Assembly: GCF_016901855.1 (NCBI RefSeq)
Contig: NZ_JACJKY010000007.1
Span: 62,001-126,000, forward strand
Length of the DNA stretch: 64,000 nt
Reading direction: 5' to 3'
Origin: Merdimmobilis hominis
Lineage (GTDB): Bacteria; Bacillota; Clostridia; Oscillospirales; Ruminococcaceae
This document shows, piece by piece, positions 16,750 through 24,112 of this stretch. Numbering within the stretch: the stretch's first letter is position 1; every line of letters begins with the position of its first letter. A program made the position numbers and the translations under genes. Under the pieces are notes generated by a model. That model searched no databases and was not told the DNA's origin. It saw only the letters and a program-made list of their open reading frames with translations.

Positions 16750-16779
16750 CTCCCTGCGGCAGAAACTGCCAGCAGAGAG
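16750..16779 (-). terminator. Terminator of the Tim44-like membrane gene
   Basis: CTCCCTGCGGCAG (16750-16762) pairs with CTGCCAGCAGAGAG (16766-16779; one mismatch). The minus-strand tail is TTTTTTTAT. About 88 bases past the stop at 16867. Confidence 0.7.
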
Positions 16780-16866
16780 AAGAGAGGGGATATTTGAGGA
16801 TTTTATTATAACATGTCGACACACTGTTGTCAATAGGAAAAATAAATTTTTTGACAAACTGTCAAT

Positions 16867-17634
16867 TTAAATTTTTTCATACCGGCAAAATTCCCACGCA
16901 TATGCGTTGAGTTCGATAATCCCGCTTCCGCAGTATGCACATGCTTTTTGTCCGAGCTGTTCGATCGGTGCGCCGCAATTCGGACAGGTGAGGCCGATTG
17001 CGCGGCTTTCTGCGTAGTCAGCAAGTTCTTCCGCATTTTGCACATAATGCAGTTCGATATTGTATTTTTCCTGCTGGGTTGCCGTTTTTGATCCGGCGAC
17101 CAGTGTACCGTTTTGCGTGGTGTAATGGACATATCCGACTGCAGACTGCAAAACGATGACACAGCGGCCGTTTTGCTTGATGTATTCGGCGATTTCGGTT
17201 TGATGAATCGTGATATCTGAATAATGTGTGCGAATCCCTTGCTGCCGAAGCGCTTCGATCTGCATGGTAACCTGCTGTTTCAGTGCGTCGGAAGCGTGCT
17301 TGAGCAGCTGCACATCGCCGCTGCTCAAGCACAGAAATATGCTTTTGAGCAGTGTCTCTGCTTTTTGCCTGCACGCTTCGTAGTGAAATGTCGGAAAATC
17401 ACGTTCAATTTGCGGCAGATAAATGCGGGTCATACCGCTGACTGATTTTTTTGACGATAGTTGTTCGTTTCGGCTTTGCTCAATTCCCTGCATAATAGAA
17501 GCGGCGTTGAATGCAGTGCGCGAAACAGTGCGAAGCGTGCGTTTTACATAACGGATGGCTTTTTTGACTGTATAGTAAATCAGTGCTGCAAGAATCAAAA
17601 GCACAATCGCGATGATGATCGGGATGTATGGCAT
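16867..17634 (-). CDS. Membrane protein with Tim44-like domain and C-terminal zinc ribbon
   Basis: A 255-residue protein. An N-terminal membrane helix (PIIIAIVLLILAALIYY) is followed by a basic stretch. A central domain (about 75-200) looks Tim44/NTF2-like: YLPQIERDFPTFHYEACRQK and a cone-shaped alpha+beta region with repeated Gln. The C-terminus has a zinc ribbon CPNCGAPIEQLGQKACAYCG (near 220-240). Such proteins are frequent in Clostridia with no defined role; a lipid- or protein-binding function is possible. Together with the gene at 9594 it is one of two membrane zinc-ribbon proteins in the window. Own promoter and terminator. Confidence 0.75.
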   Translation of the reverse strand: MPYIPIIIAIVLLILAALIYYTVKKAIRYVKRTLRTVSRTAFNAASIMQGIEQSRNEQLSSKKSVSGMTRIYLPQIERDFPTFHYEACRQKAETLLKSIFLCLSSGDVQLLKHASDALKQQVTMQIEALRQQGIRTHYSDITIHQTEIAEYIKQNGRCVIVLQSAVGYVHYTTQNGTLVAGSKTATQQEKYNIELHYVQNAEELADYAESRAIGLTCPNCGAPIEQLGQKACAYCGSGIIELNAYAWEFCRYEKI

Positions 17635-17666
17635 GGGACTCCTTCTTTCAGATTGCGTTTTCTTTT

Positions 17667-17696
17667 ATTATACGGGACCGTAAAAAATGAAGTCAA
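17667..17696 (-). promoter_or_regulatory. Promoter of the Tim44-like gene
   Basis: Minus strand TTGACT (17691-17696), 18-base spacer, TATAAT (17667-17672). Confidence 0.6.
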
Positions 17697-17714
17697 CAAA
17701 ATTTTTGCGGCTAC

Positions 17715-17743
17715 TTGTTTTTCTGTACAGCGCTCGATATAAT
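17715..17743 (+). promoter_or_regulatory. Promoter of the URO-D-like gene
   Basis: TTGTTT (17715-17720), 17-base spacer, TATAAT (17738-17743), 46 bases upstream of the ATG. Confidence 0.65.
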
Positions 17744-17789
17744 GAAAATGTATATACATGCATGAAATATAAAGAAAGGAAGTCGTTTC

Positions 17790-19037
17790 ATGATTACACA
17801 AAAGGAAAAAGAAATTCTGCGCAGACTTGCGTTTTCTCAAAGAGAAATTGCAGAGAGTGCGCAGATGAGCAAACTCATGTCCGATTGGAAAAAACATGGT
17901 TCGTTTGCATCAGATCGCCGGCCCATGGTAACGATTGAACTGTGGACGTTTTCGCAGGATATCATTCCGTCGATGATGGAGTGTGAAAATGAAGAGGCGC
18001 GTGCAATCGAATGGCAGCTGCGCAGCAATCTTGCCAATCATGTGTTATTTGATGATGACAGCATCGTTCGCCCCTATTGGCCGATTACTGTACCAAGCAC
18101 ATTTGTGCCGTTTGGTATTGAAGTGAAAACAGAGCATGCAAACGACAGCACAGGCGGTGACCTCGGCCATCATTTTATTTCTGTGATTCATGATCTGGCT
18201 GATGATTTTCATTTGTTAAAACCATCGGTGATGTCGGTAAACTGGGAAGCGGTCAAAACAGAAGAAGCACGTCTTTTCGATTTGTTCGGGGATATTCTGC
18301 CGACAAAACGCGTGTGTAACAGTATCAATCTTTCGCCGATGCAGAACATTGTGCATATCATGAGCATGGAAGATATGTATATGGCAATGTACGATTATCC
18401 GGATGAGTTCCATCAGATGATGCAGATGCAGACCGATGATATGATGCGCTATCTTGATTTGCTGGAGGCTGAAGACACCCTGCTGCCGACAACAGCAGAA
18501 CAGCATCTTTGCCAGGGCAGCTATTGTTTTACCGATGCGCTCCCGTCCGACAAAGAACACGTAAAAGTGTCTGATATTTGGGGATATCTTGATTCGCAGG
18601 AGACATCGAGTATTTCTCCTGATATGTTCAAAGAATTTGTTTGGCCGTATTACAAAAAGCTCGGTGATCGGTTCGGACGGCTTTCGTATGGCTGCTGTGA
18701 GCCGGTGCATCCGCTGTTTGACAGCTGTCTGCACGAATTTGAGAATCTCGGAAAAATTTCGATCTCTCCGTGGTGCGATGAAGCGTTTATGGGTGAGTGT
18801 CTGCGCGGCAAACAGATTGTCTATTTGAGAAAACCGAGCCCGAATCTGATCGGTGTGCAGTCCGAATTGGATGAAGATGCTGTGCGTGCACATTTTAAAC
18901 AGACTGCACAGGCGGCATGCGGCTGTACACTCGAATTTGCACAGCGCGATGTATATCATATTCATAATACGCCAGACAAAGTCAAACGATATGTTTCGCT
19001 GATTCGTGAGGCATATGAGACCTGGTGGCGTCCTTAA
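17790..19037 (+). CDS. Uroporphyrinogen decarboxylase-like (URO-D superfamily) protein
   Basis: A 415-residue soluble protein of the URO-D/methyltransferase TIM-barrel superfamily, in the branch found in anaerobes and often annotated as uroporphyrinogen-III decarboxylase-like. True HemE is near 350 residues and has no heme genes around it here. Relevant segments are SPDMFKEFVWPYYKKLGDRF (near 270-290), LSYGCCEPVHPLFDSCL with a Cys-Cys and His that could bind Zn, and LGKISISPWCDEAF. The family also includes corrinoid methyltransferases (MtaA, CmuA), but no corrinoid protein gene is adjacent. It is a single-gene unit with ribosome site GAAAGGAAG. Reaction unknown. Confidence 0.7.
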   Translation: MITQKEKEILRRLAFSQREIAESAQMSKLMSDWKKHGSFASDRRPMVTIELWTFSQDIIPSMMECENEEARAIEWQLRSNLANHVLFDDDSIVRPYWPITVPSTFVPFGIEVKTEHANDSTGGDLGHHFISVIHDLADDFHLLKPSVMSVNWEAVKTEEARLFDLFGDILPTKRVCNSINLSPMQNIVHIMSMEDMYMAMYDYPDEFHQMMQMQTDDMMRYLDLLEAEDTLLPTTAEQHLCQGSYCFTDALPSDKEHVKVSDIWGYLDSQETSSISPDMFKEFVWPYYKKLGDRFGRLSYGCCEPVHPLFDSCLHEFENLGKISISPWCDEAFMGECLRGKQIVYLRKPSPNLIGVQSELDEDAVRAHFKQTAQAACGCTLEFAQRDVYHIHNTPDKVKRYVSLIREAYETWWRP

Positions 19038-19056
19038 TTTTAGGGGAAATAACATT

Positions 19057-19100
19057 AAAAAAGGCCGGCGAATCACCGCAGTGTGTTCGCTGACCTTTTT
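19057..19100. terminator. Bidirectional terminator between convergent genes
   Basis: AAAAAAGG (19057-19064) with GGCGAA (19067-19072) pairs to TTCGC (19086-19090) and CCTTTTT (19094-19100). T tracts occur on both strands. It serves the URO-D-like gene (+) and the small protein at 19114 (-). Confidence 0.7.
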
Positions 19101-19113
19101 GTTTTGGATTGGA

Positions 19114-19317
19114 TTATTCTTTTGAAGATGTGCGCGCTTTTTCGCTTGGCATCACAGGTTCCTCAGCGAGCGGAATCGGGAAAATCGCCCGATATGATTC
19201 TGCCGTTTCGTCAAACGAAGAGCCGGCAGGAATCAAACCGGTGCATTCTGTGGCGGAAGCAATCGGTTCGTAATCGGCTGTAGGATTTTCTTGATCTGGA
19301 TGATGTTTTTTCTCCAT
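19114..19317 (-). CDS. Small acidic protein, 67 residues
   Basis: The frame beginning MEKKHHPDQENPTADYEPIA is preceded by AAAGGAGTTGAGAAT and closed by the shared terminator. It is hydrophilic and acidic, without Cys, signal or membrane segment, and holds the motif SATECTGLIPAGS followed by ETAESYRAIFPIPLAEE. Short proteins with a central CTGLIP motif and an E-S-Y tail occur in many Clostridia; this is memory of a pattern, not a search. No function is known to me. A longer in-frame extension upstream of the ribosome site is rejected. Confidence 0.6.
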   Translation of the reverse strand: MEKKHHPDQENPTADYEPIASATECTGLIPAGSSFDETAESYRAIFPIPLAEEPVMPSEKARTSSKE

Positions 19318-19373
19318 ATTCTCAACTCCTTTTTTGTAGTGTTTCCGAATTTCGCTTGAAAATAAAAAAATGC

Positions 19374-19401
19374 TTGCAACTATGATTTCTTGTGATATAC
19401 T
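19374..19401 (+). promoter_or_regulatory. Promoter of the MFS gene at 19440
   Basis: TTGCAA (19374-19379), 16-base spacer, TATACT (19396-19401). Confidence 0.55.
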
Positions 19402-19439
19402 ACTCGTAGTAATGATTTGGGGAAGGGATTGAGAGACGC

Positions 19440-20714
19440 GTGTCAAATCTTTTTTTGGCAGTCAAACGTATGGTACAGGCAGTCGGGATGTCGATTGGCG
19501 CTGACCGCATCAGCAAGGAGTTTAAACAGTTCACGCTGATGCATGAAATTTATATTCTGGCAACGGTGGTAACGCCGACGTTCGTCAACACGCTGCTGAT
19601 GCGAATTGCGGGCAATCAGAGCATTGCACTGCAATATAACATGGTGCATTATGTATTCATCGCATTGTCCATGTTGATTGCAGCAAAAATGCTCCACCAT
19701 GTCCGCCGGAAAACGGTGATTGTTGTTGGCATTGTGCTGTCGATGACGGTATACGGCATTGTGTTGTTTTTTATGGATACAGTCGATTCACTGTATGCGC
19801 TGGTCGCTGCGGTGCACGGTGTGGCGACCGGTTTGTATTGGATCACGTACTCCGATGCATTGCTTCAGTACAGCACGGATGATAACCGGGATGCAGCTAT
19901 CAATTTTGTCGGCATTTTTTCCGGATTCATTTCGCTGGTGCTTCCGCTCATTTCGGGCTTTTTGATCGGTGCAATGAGCGAAGCGACCGGCAACAGCTAT
20001 GCAGGATATTACGTGCTGTTTGGTATCTGCGGATTGATGGCATTTTTGGCAGCATGGCTTGCACTGCGGCTTGTTCCCGAAGAAGTCGATCACAAAAAGA
20101 CGCAGTTTTTGTATGTTGTAAAGCTTACATATACGAAAAAAGTTTGGTTTTTTTCGCTTCACATGGACTTTTTCCGCGGACTGCGTGACGGTGCGTTCAG
20201 CTTCTTTTTGAATGTGCTGTTGTTTTCAATCATCAGCAGTGAGGTGCTCGTGGGCGTGAACACGTTTATGGCCGGTGCAGTTTCGATGCTTTCGTGCGGT
20301 GTTGCGGCGCGGATTGCACGTCCGAATAACCGCTTAAAGCTGATGACCGCGTCTGTTACGGCGCTGTTCGCGGTGACCGCAGTGCTGTTTTTAAAGCTCA
20401 ATCCGTTTACTGTGCTTCTTTTGTCGGCAGTCAGTTCGTTTGCGGGGGTGTTTATCAATAACCCGGTGACCACAACGCTGTATACGGTGTTTGATCACTT
20501 CCCGGAAAGTGCCGCGTATAAGCGCGAAGTGCTGTCGATCAGCGAATGTTATAAAGATCTCGGACGAATTGTGGGCATTTGTTTGATTATGGTGATGCCA
20601 TCGGGCAATTTCTGGTCGATTGTCAGTCTGTGTGTTCTCGTGCTCACTCAGTTTTTGACTGTTTTGTTTGCAAAATTGACACTTCGGGCAGTGGAGCGCC
20701 ACAAAACGACATAA
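19440..20714 (+). CDS. MFS transporter
   Basis: A 424-residue membrane protein with about 12 hydrophobic segments, of the major facilitator type. VRRKTVIVVGIVLSM fits the loop 2-3 region, and the central YVVKLTYTKKVWFFSLHMDF loop joins two six-helix halves. It starts at a GTG with GGAAGGGA 11 bases upstream; no better start is visible. MFS proteins of this kind in Clostridia lie near small-molecule metabolism genes, but the neighbours here do not suggest a substrate. No clear terminator follows; a small GCGCCGAAAGGCG hairpin at about 20718-20730 lacks a T tract. Confidence 0.8.
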   Translation: MSNLFLAVKRMVQAVGMSIGADRISKEFKQFTLMHEIYILATVVTPTFVNTLLMRIAGNQSIALQYNMVHYVFIALSMLIAAKMLHHVRRKTVIVVGIVLSMTVYGIVLFFMDTVDSLYALVAAVHGVATGLYWITYSDALLQYSTDDNRDAAINFVGIFSGFISLVLPLISGFLIGAMSEATGNSYAGYYVLFGICGLMAFLAAWLALRLVPEEVDHKKTQFLYVVKLTYTKKVWFFSLHMDFFRGLRDGAFSFFLNVLLFSIISSEVLVGVNTFMAGAVSMLSCGVAARIARPNNRLKLMTASVTALFAVTAVLFLKLNPFTVLLLSAVSSFAGVFINNPVTTTLYTVFDHFPESAAYKREVLSISECYKDLGRIVGICLIMVMPSGNFWSIVSLCVLVLTQFLTVLFAKLTLRAVERHKTT

Positions 20715-20749
20715 AATGCGCCGAAAGGCGAGAAAATGATGCGGAATTG

Positions 20750-20779
20750 TTGCAAAATGCCTTGAAACTGTGGTATAAT
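20750..20779 (+). promoter_or_regulatory. Promoter of the DUF1858-trmK-Nif3 run
   Basis: TTGCAA (20750-20755), 18-base spacer ending TGTGG, TATAAT (20774-20779), 71 bases before the ATG. Confidence 0.65.
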
Positions 20780-20850
20780 AAATCAAATCGACAGGGTGCT
20801 GTATGGATGATTGATACGGCTTCTGTCTGTAAACGGGAGGAATCGGTCAA

Positions 20851-21051
20851 ATGAAACAGATTGAAAAAGATACAATTATCGGCGATATCTTGGACGCAGA
20901 TCCGACAACTGCACAGTATTTCTTTGAAATGGGTATGCATTGCCTTGGATGCCCGGCTTCCAGAGGTGAGTCTGTCGCAGAAGCATGCGAGGTTCACGGC
21001 GTAGATGTCGAAGAAATTCTCGAAAAACTCAATGCACATATTTCCAAATAA
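20851..21051 (+). CDS. DUF1858 redox-disulfide domain protein
   Basis: A 66-residue protein consisting only of a DUF1858 domain, also called the hybrid-cluster-protein-associated redox disulfide domain. It shows TIIGDILDADPTTAQYFFEM, then GMHCLGCPASRGESVAEAC, with the CxxC pair near residues 30-33 and a further Cys. The pair is thought to form a redox-active disulfide or bind a cluster. No hybrid-cluster protein gene is in the window. It shares a promoter with trmK 82 bases downstream; a weak hairpin GCGCCCGGAGAAGTCCGGGCGT (21074-21095) followed by TTTATTTT lies between and may end most of its transcripts. Confidence 0.85.
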   Translation: MKQIEKDTIIGDILDADPTTAQYFFEMGMHCLGCPASRGESVAEACEVHGVDVEEILEKLNAHISK

Positions 21052-21073
21052 ATAATGTAAGGAAAGATGCATC

Positions 21074-21101
21074 AGCGCCCGGAGAAGTCCGGGCGTTTAT
21101 T
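21074..21101 (+). terminator. Terminator-like hairpin between the DUF1858 gene and trmK
   Basis: CGCCCGGA pairs with TCCGGGCG (GAAG loop), followed by TTTATTTTA. It would separate expression of the small DUF1858 gene from trmK, or only reduce read-through. Confidence 0.65.
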
Positions 21102-21133
21102 TTACGGCGAAGGATCGGCAAAAGGAGGCAGTT

Positions 21134-21829
21134 ATGTTCGAATTGGACGAAAGACTGATGGCGGCAGCGTCATTTGTGCGGCGCGGAAAAGCGGTTTGCG
21201 ATGTGGGAACAGATCACGGGCATTTGGCGGTATATTTGATCAAAGAGGGAATCTCTCCGCTTGTCACTGCGTGTGATGTCAACGAAAAGCCGCTTGAGGC
21301 GGCAAGGAAGAATGCAGAACGTTACGGCGTGTGCGGACAGATGAAACTTGTGCTGTCGGACGGACTCACTTCTGTTCCAAAAGAATACGCAGAGGATGTG
21401 GTCATTTGCGGAATGGGAGGCGAGCTGATTGCGTCCATTATCGGTGCGTGCGGTTATTTAAAGGAAGGTGACCGCCGCTTGATTCTCCAGCCGATGACAC
21501 AGATTCCGTTTTTGCGCCAATATCTTCTTGAACACGGGTTTTCTATTGAATGCGAAAAGGCGGCGTGTGATGCGCAGCACTGCTATACGGTGATGCAGTG
21601 TCGGTATACCGGTGTTTGCACTACACCGGACGAACTGTTTTGTATGGTCGGACGGCTGCCGGACGAAAAAACACCGCAGTCCTATCGGTATTTAAACACA
21701 CAGGCAAGCCGCCTGATGCGGATTGCACAGGGAATTGAAATGAGCAATCCACAGGATGAGCGGGTGCAGGCGAATCGAGCACTGGCGGAAAACATCAATG
21801 CGTTGCTGAAAGGATGGGAGACTGTATGA
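21134..21829 (+). CDS. trmK: tRNA (adenine(22)-N(1))-methyltransferase TrmK
   Basis: A 231-residue SAM-dependent enzyme that makes m1A22 in tRNA of Gram-positive bacteria. The SAM motif is AVCDVGTDHGHLAVYL (near 22-37), followed by VTACDVNEKPLEAARKNAERY and the catalytic-region motif VVICGMGGELIASII (near 97). LILQPMTQIPFLRQYL is typical. ATG is preceded by AAAGGAGG at optimal spacing. Its stop overlaps the next start as ATGA, so translation is probably coupled to the Nif3-like gene, the usual arrangement (yqfN-yqfO) in Bacillus. Confidence 0.93.
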   Translation: MFELDERLMAAASFVRRGKAVCDVGTDHGHLAVYLIKEGISPLVTACDVNEKPLEAARKNAERYGVCGQMKLVLSDGLTSVPKEYAEDVVICGMGGELIASIIGACGYLKEGDRRLILQPMTQIPFLRQYLLEHGFSIECEKAACDAQHCYTVMQCRYTGVCTTPDELFCMVGRLPDEKTPQSYRYLNTQASRLMRIAQGIEMSNPQDERVQANRALAENINALLKGWETV

Positions 21830-22590
21830 ACAAAAACGTAACACATCAGGATATCTACGAAGCGCTTGAGCGCATTGCACCGTTTTCCACACAACTTTCG
21901 TGGGATAACAGCGGATTTCTGATCGGTGCGAAGCATGTACCGGTAACGTCATGCGTCGTAGCACTCGATGTTACACCTGAGGTCATTGCATTTGCAAAAG
22001 AAAAGGGTGCGTCTTTGATTATCTCGCATCATCCGGTGATTTTTTCTCCGCTCAAAGCGATTGAAGAACAGAGTGTTGTGTGGCAGGCAGTTTGTGCATC
22101 GATGAGTATTATCAGTGCCCATACAAATCTTGATTTGGCGAACGGCGGTGTAAATGATGCACTCGCAGATGCACTCGGACTCAGTGAAGTTCGTCTGTTT
22201 GAAAATGAGGAGCAGCTCGGACGGATCGGCCGTTTGCCGCATCCCACGACGGCACAGGAATTTGCCGAAGAAGTCAAGCATAAGCTGGTACCAAATGGGC
22301 ATGTTTCGTTTTGTGCGGGAACAAAACCGATAGAAACGGTTGCAGTGGTTGGTGGAAGCGGCGGCGATTTGATTGCAGCGGCGGCAGCGTGCGGCGCCGA
22401 TGCATATGTAACCGGAGAAGTTCGTCATCATGAATGGCTGATTGCACGGGAACTCGGGTTAACGGTGGTATGTGCAGGTCATGCCGAAACGGAATCGGTT
22501 GTGCTGCGTCCGCTCGCTCGGATGCTTGCGGATGAATTTGAAACAGTTTCATTTTATGTATATGAGCAGCAGCCTGTATCCTATTGCTGA
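21826..22590 (+). CDS. Nif3-like dinuclear metal center protein
   Basis: A 254-residue protein of the Nif3/GTP cyclohydrolase I type 2 family (YqfO group), which forms a hexameric toroid with two metal ions per subunit. Metal-binding motifs visible are SLIISHHPVIFSPLKAI (near 62-78), SAHTNLDLANGGVNDALAD (near 100-118), and a C-terminal VTGEVRHHEWLIARELG with VVCAGHAETESVVL. This is the short form lacking the inserted PII-like domain of Bacillus YqfO. I start at the ATG at 21826 (ATGA overlap with trmK, GGGAG five bases before); an ATG at 21814 is less well placed. Role unsettled, possibly GTP or metal related. Confidence 0.88.
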   Translation: MNKNVTHQDIYEALERIAPFSTQLSWDNSGFLIGAKHVPVTSCVVALDVTPEVIAFAKEKGASLIISHHPVIFSPLKAIEEQSVVWQAVCASMSIISAHTNLDLANGGVNDALADALGLSEVRLFENEEQLGRIGRLPHPTTAQEFAEEVKHKLVPNGHVSFCAGTKPIETVAVVGGSGGDLIAAAAACGADAYVTGEVRHHEWLIARELGLTVVCAGHAETESVVLRPLARMLADEFETVSFYVYEQQPVSYC

Positions 22591-22602
22591 GGAGGTTTCG
22601 GA

Positions 22603-23946
22603 ATGCAACCAAAAAAGTACAATGCAAAAAATATTAACCGGCTGATTATCGGTGTTGTGTCGTTTGGTGTTGGAATGGCACTGCTGATTGGAAAGCTGCT
22701 TGTGTTTGAAACGGCGATGATTCTGGTCGCGGTGCTTGTGCTTGTTAGTTCACTTGCCAAAGCAGTGACTGCTGTTGTTACAAAGCCGCGGCAGTGGCGG
22801 CTTTTTTTTGAATCGCTTGCATCGATGGCGCTTGGCGGTGCAATGCTCTTTTTCCCGATTTTGCCGCAGGTGATTGTCCCCGAACTGTTTGCAGTGTATC
22901 TGCTGCTAAACGGATGCGTAAAGCTTGTGGACTGTGTGCTTGTGATTCGGACGAAAGCAGAAAATCTTTTGCTGTCGCTTGTTCCGTGCATCGCCTATTT
23001 TACATTCGGTGGGATTTTGGCGTTTTCGCCGCTTTACTATCTAAAAAGCGTCTTAGTAATCATCGGAATTTATGCGGTGTTGTTTGGTACCACTTATATC
23101 CTCGATTTTGTGCGGAGCATTGTACCGGAACCGACGAAAAATAAAGCAAAACGGTATTTGAGAATCTCGCTTCCCATTTTTCTGGCGGCGTTTTTGCCGC
23201 ATACGGTTTTGACAAAGCTCAACCGCTATTTGATGATTCAGCAAAACAGTGTGGATGACTTTGAGGATGTTACGCAGAAAAAGATCGACGGCGAACCGGA
23301 TATTGAAATATTTATTCATGTGTCATCAGATGGATTTTGTGTGATTGGACACAGTGATATTGCGTTTGAAGGAGAGCTTCTTGCTTATGGAAACTATGAT
23401 GAATCGTCTTCGTCACCGATTGCAACAGGCGATGGTGTGCTGATTATCGCAAAAAAAGAAAGCTATATTCCGTTTTGCTTGGAGTATAACAAAACGACGA
23501 TTTTTTCGTTTGGCATCCGATTGGATGAAGAACAAAAAGAAGCAGTTCGCAAACGCGTGCAGGAAATTAAATCGGAGCTTGTTGATTGGGACCCGCCGAA
23601 GCAGGCGGCACAAAAAGCCGGAAAGATGGAAGAAGCCAAACAGCACAATGAATTTTCAAGCCGGCTGGTGGAAGAAACCGGTGCACGGCTTTATAAATTC
23701 TCGCGCGGAAAATTTAAAAAGTATTTCGTGCTTTCCACAAACTGTGTGCTTCTGGTCGACAGCATCATCTGCAAAGCAGGAACGGATATTTTGAGCTTGA
23801 GCGGCATCATTTCGCCGGGAACGCTTTATGAGTATTTGGAATCACAGTTCCTGCGTAAAGATAGTATGGTTGTGACACGTCATGTGTATCAGCTGGAGCA
23901 CTGCAGTCCATCAGATACCAAAGATACCCCAAAAACAGAGGCGTAA
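22603..23946 (+). CDS. HdeD-like (DUF308) membrane protein fused to a possible papain-like domain
   Basis: A 447-residue protein with two parts. Residues 10-205 hold about six membrane segments in paired repeats, like HdeD/DUF308 proteins (LGGAMLFFPILPQVIVPELF and FGGILAFSPLYYLKSVLVII are the repeated units). Residues 225-430 are soluble. They contain IEIFIHVSSDGFCVIGHSDI then FEGELLAYGNYDES, and after a Lys/Gln-rich helix KKYFVLSTNCVLLVDSII. The order His, G-H-s, yGnYD, then N-C followed by a hydrophobic helix resembles the permuted papain-like (NlpC/P60, DUF4105-like) fold, with Cys near residue 386 as nucleophile. This is inference. It is 12 bases after the Nif3-like gene and closed by the terminator at 23949. 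Confidence 0.6.
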   Translation: MQPKKYNAKNINRLIIGVVSFGVGMALLIGKLLVFETAMILVAVLVLVSSLAKAVTAVVTKPRQWRLFFESLASMALGGAMLFFPILPQVIVPELFAVYLLLNGCVKLVDCVLVIRTKAENLLLSLVPCIAYFTFGGILAFSPLYYLKSVLVIIGIYAVLFGTTYILDFVRSIVPEPTKNKAKRYLRISLPIFLAAFLPHTVLTKLNRYLMIQQNSVDDFEDVTQKKIDGEPDIEIFIHVSSDGFCVIGHSDIAFEGELLAYGNYDESSSSPIATGDGVLIIAKKESYIPFCLEYNKTTIFSFGIRLDEEQKEAVRKRVQEIKSELVDWDPPKQAAQKAGKMEEAKQHNEFSSRLVEETGARLYKFSRGKFKKYFVLSTNCVLLVDSIICKAGTDILSLSGIISPGTLYEYLESQFLRKDSMVVTRHVYQLEHCSPSDTKDTPKTEA

Positions 23947-23948
23947 CG

Positions 23949-23986
23949 ATACGGTAAGAGGTCAATCTGTCGATCTCTTACCGTAT
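23949..23986 (+). terminator. Terminator of the trmK/Nif3/HdeD-like run
   Basis: ATACGGTAAGAG (23949-23960) pairs with CTCTTACCGTAT (23975-23986), followed by TTTTTTA. Confidence 0.85.
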
Positions 23987-24034
23987 TTTTTACACTAAAT
24001 AGAAATAAAACGATTATATAGATGGATATTTAAC

Positions 24035-24063
24035 TTGAATTTCCATACAAAACGTGCTATACT
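24035..24063 (+). promoter_or_regulatory. Promoter of the SipW-type surface protein gene
   Basis: TTGAAT (24035-24040), 17-base spacer, TATACT (24058-24063), 49 bases before the ATG. Confidence 0.6.
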
Positions 24064-24112
24064 ATACATAAGAAGTGTCATGGCTTGTGAGAAAAAGAGA
24101 GGTGTGTAGGCA

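Noticed and set aside
17790-19037. Heme biosynthesis gene hemE
   Set aside because: The protein is longer than HemE, diverges at the N-terminus and has no heme genes nearby; only the superfamily can be supported.
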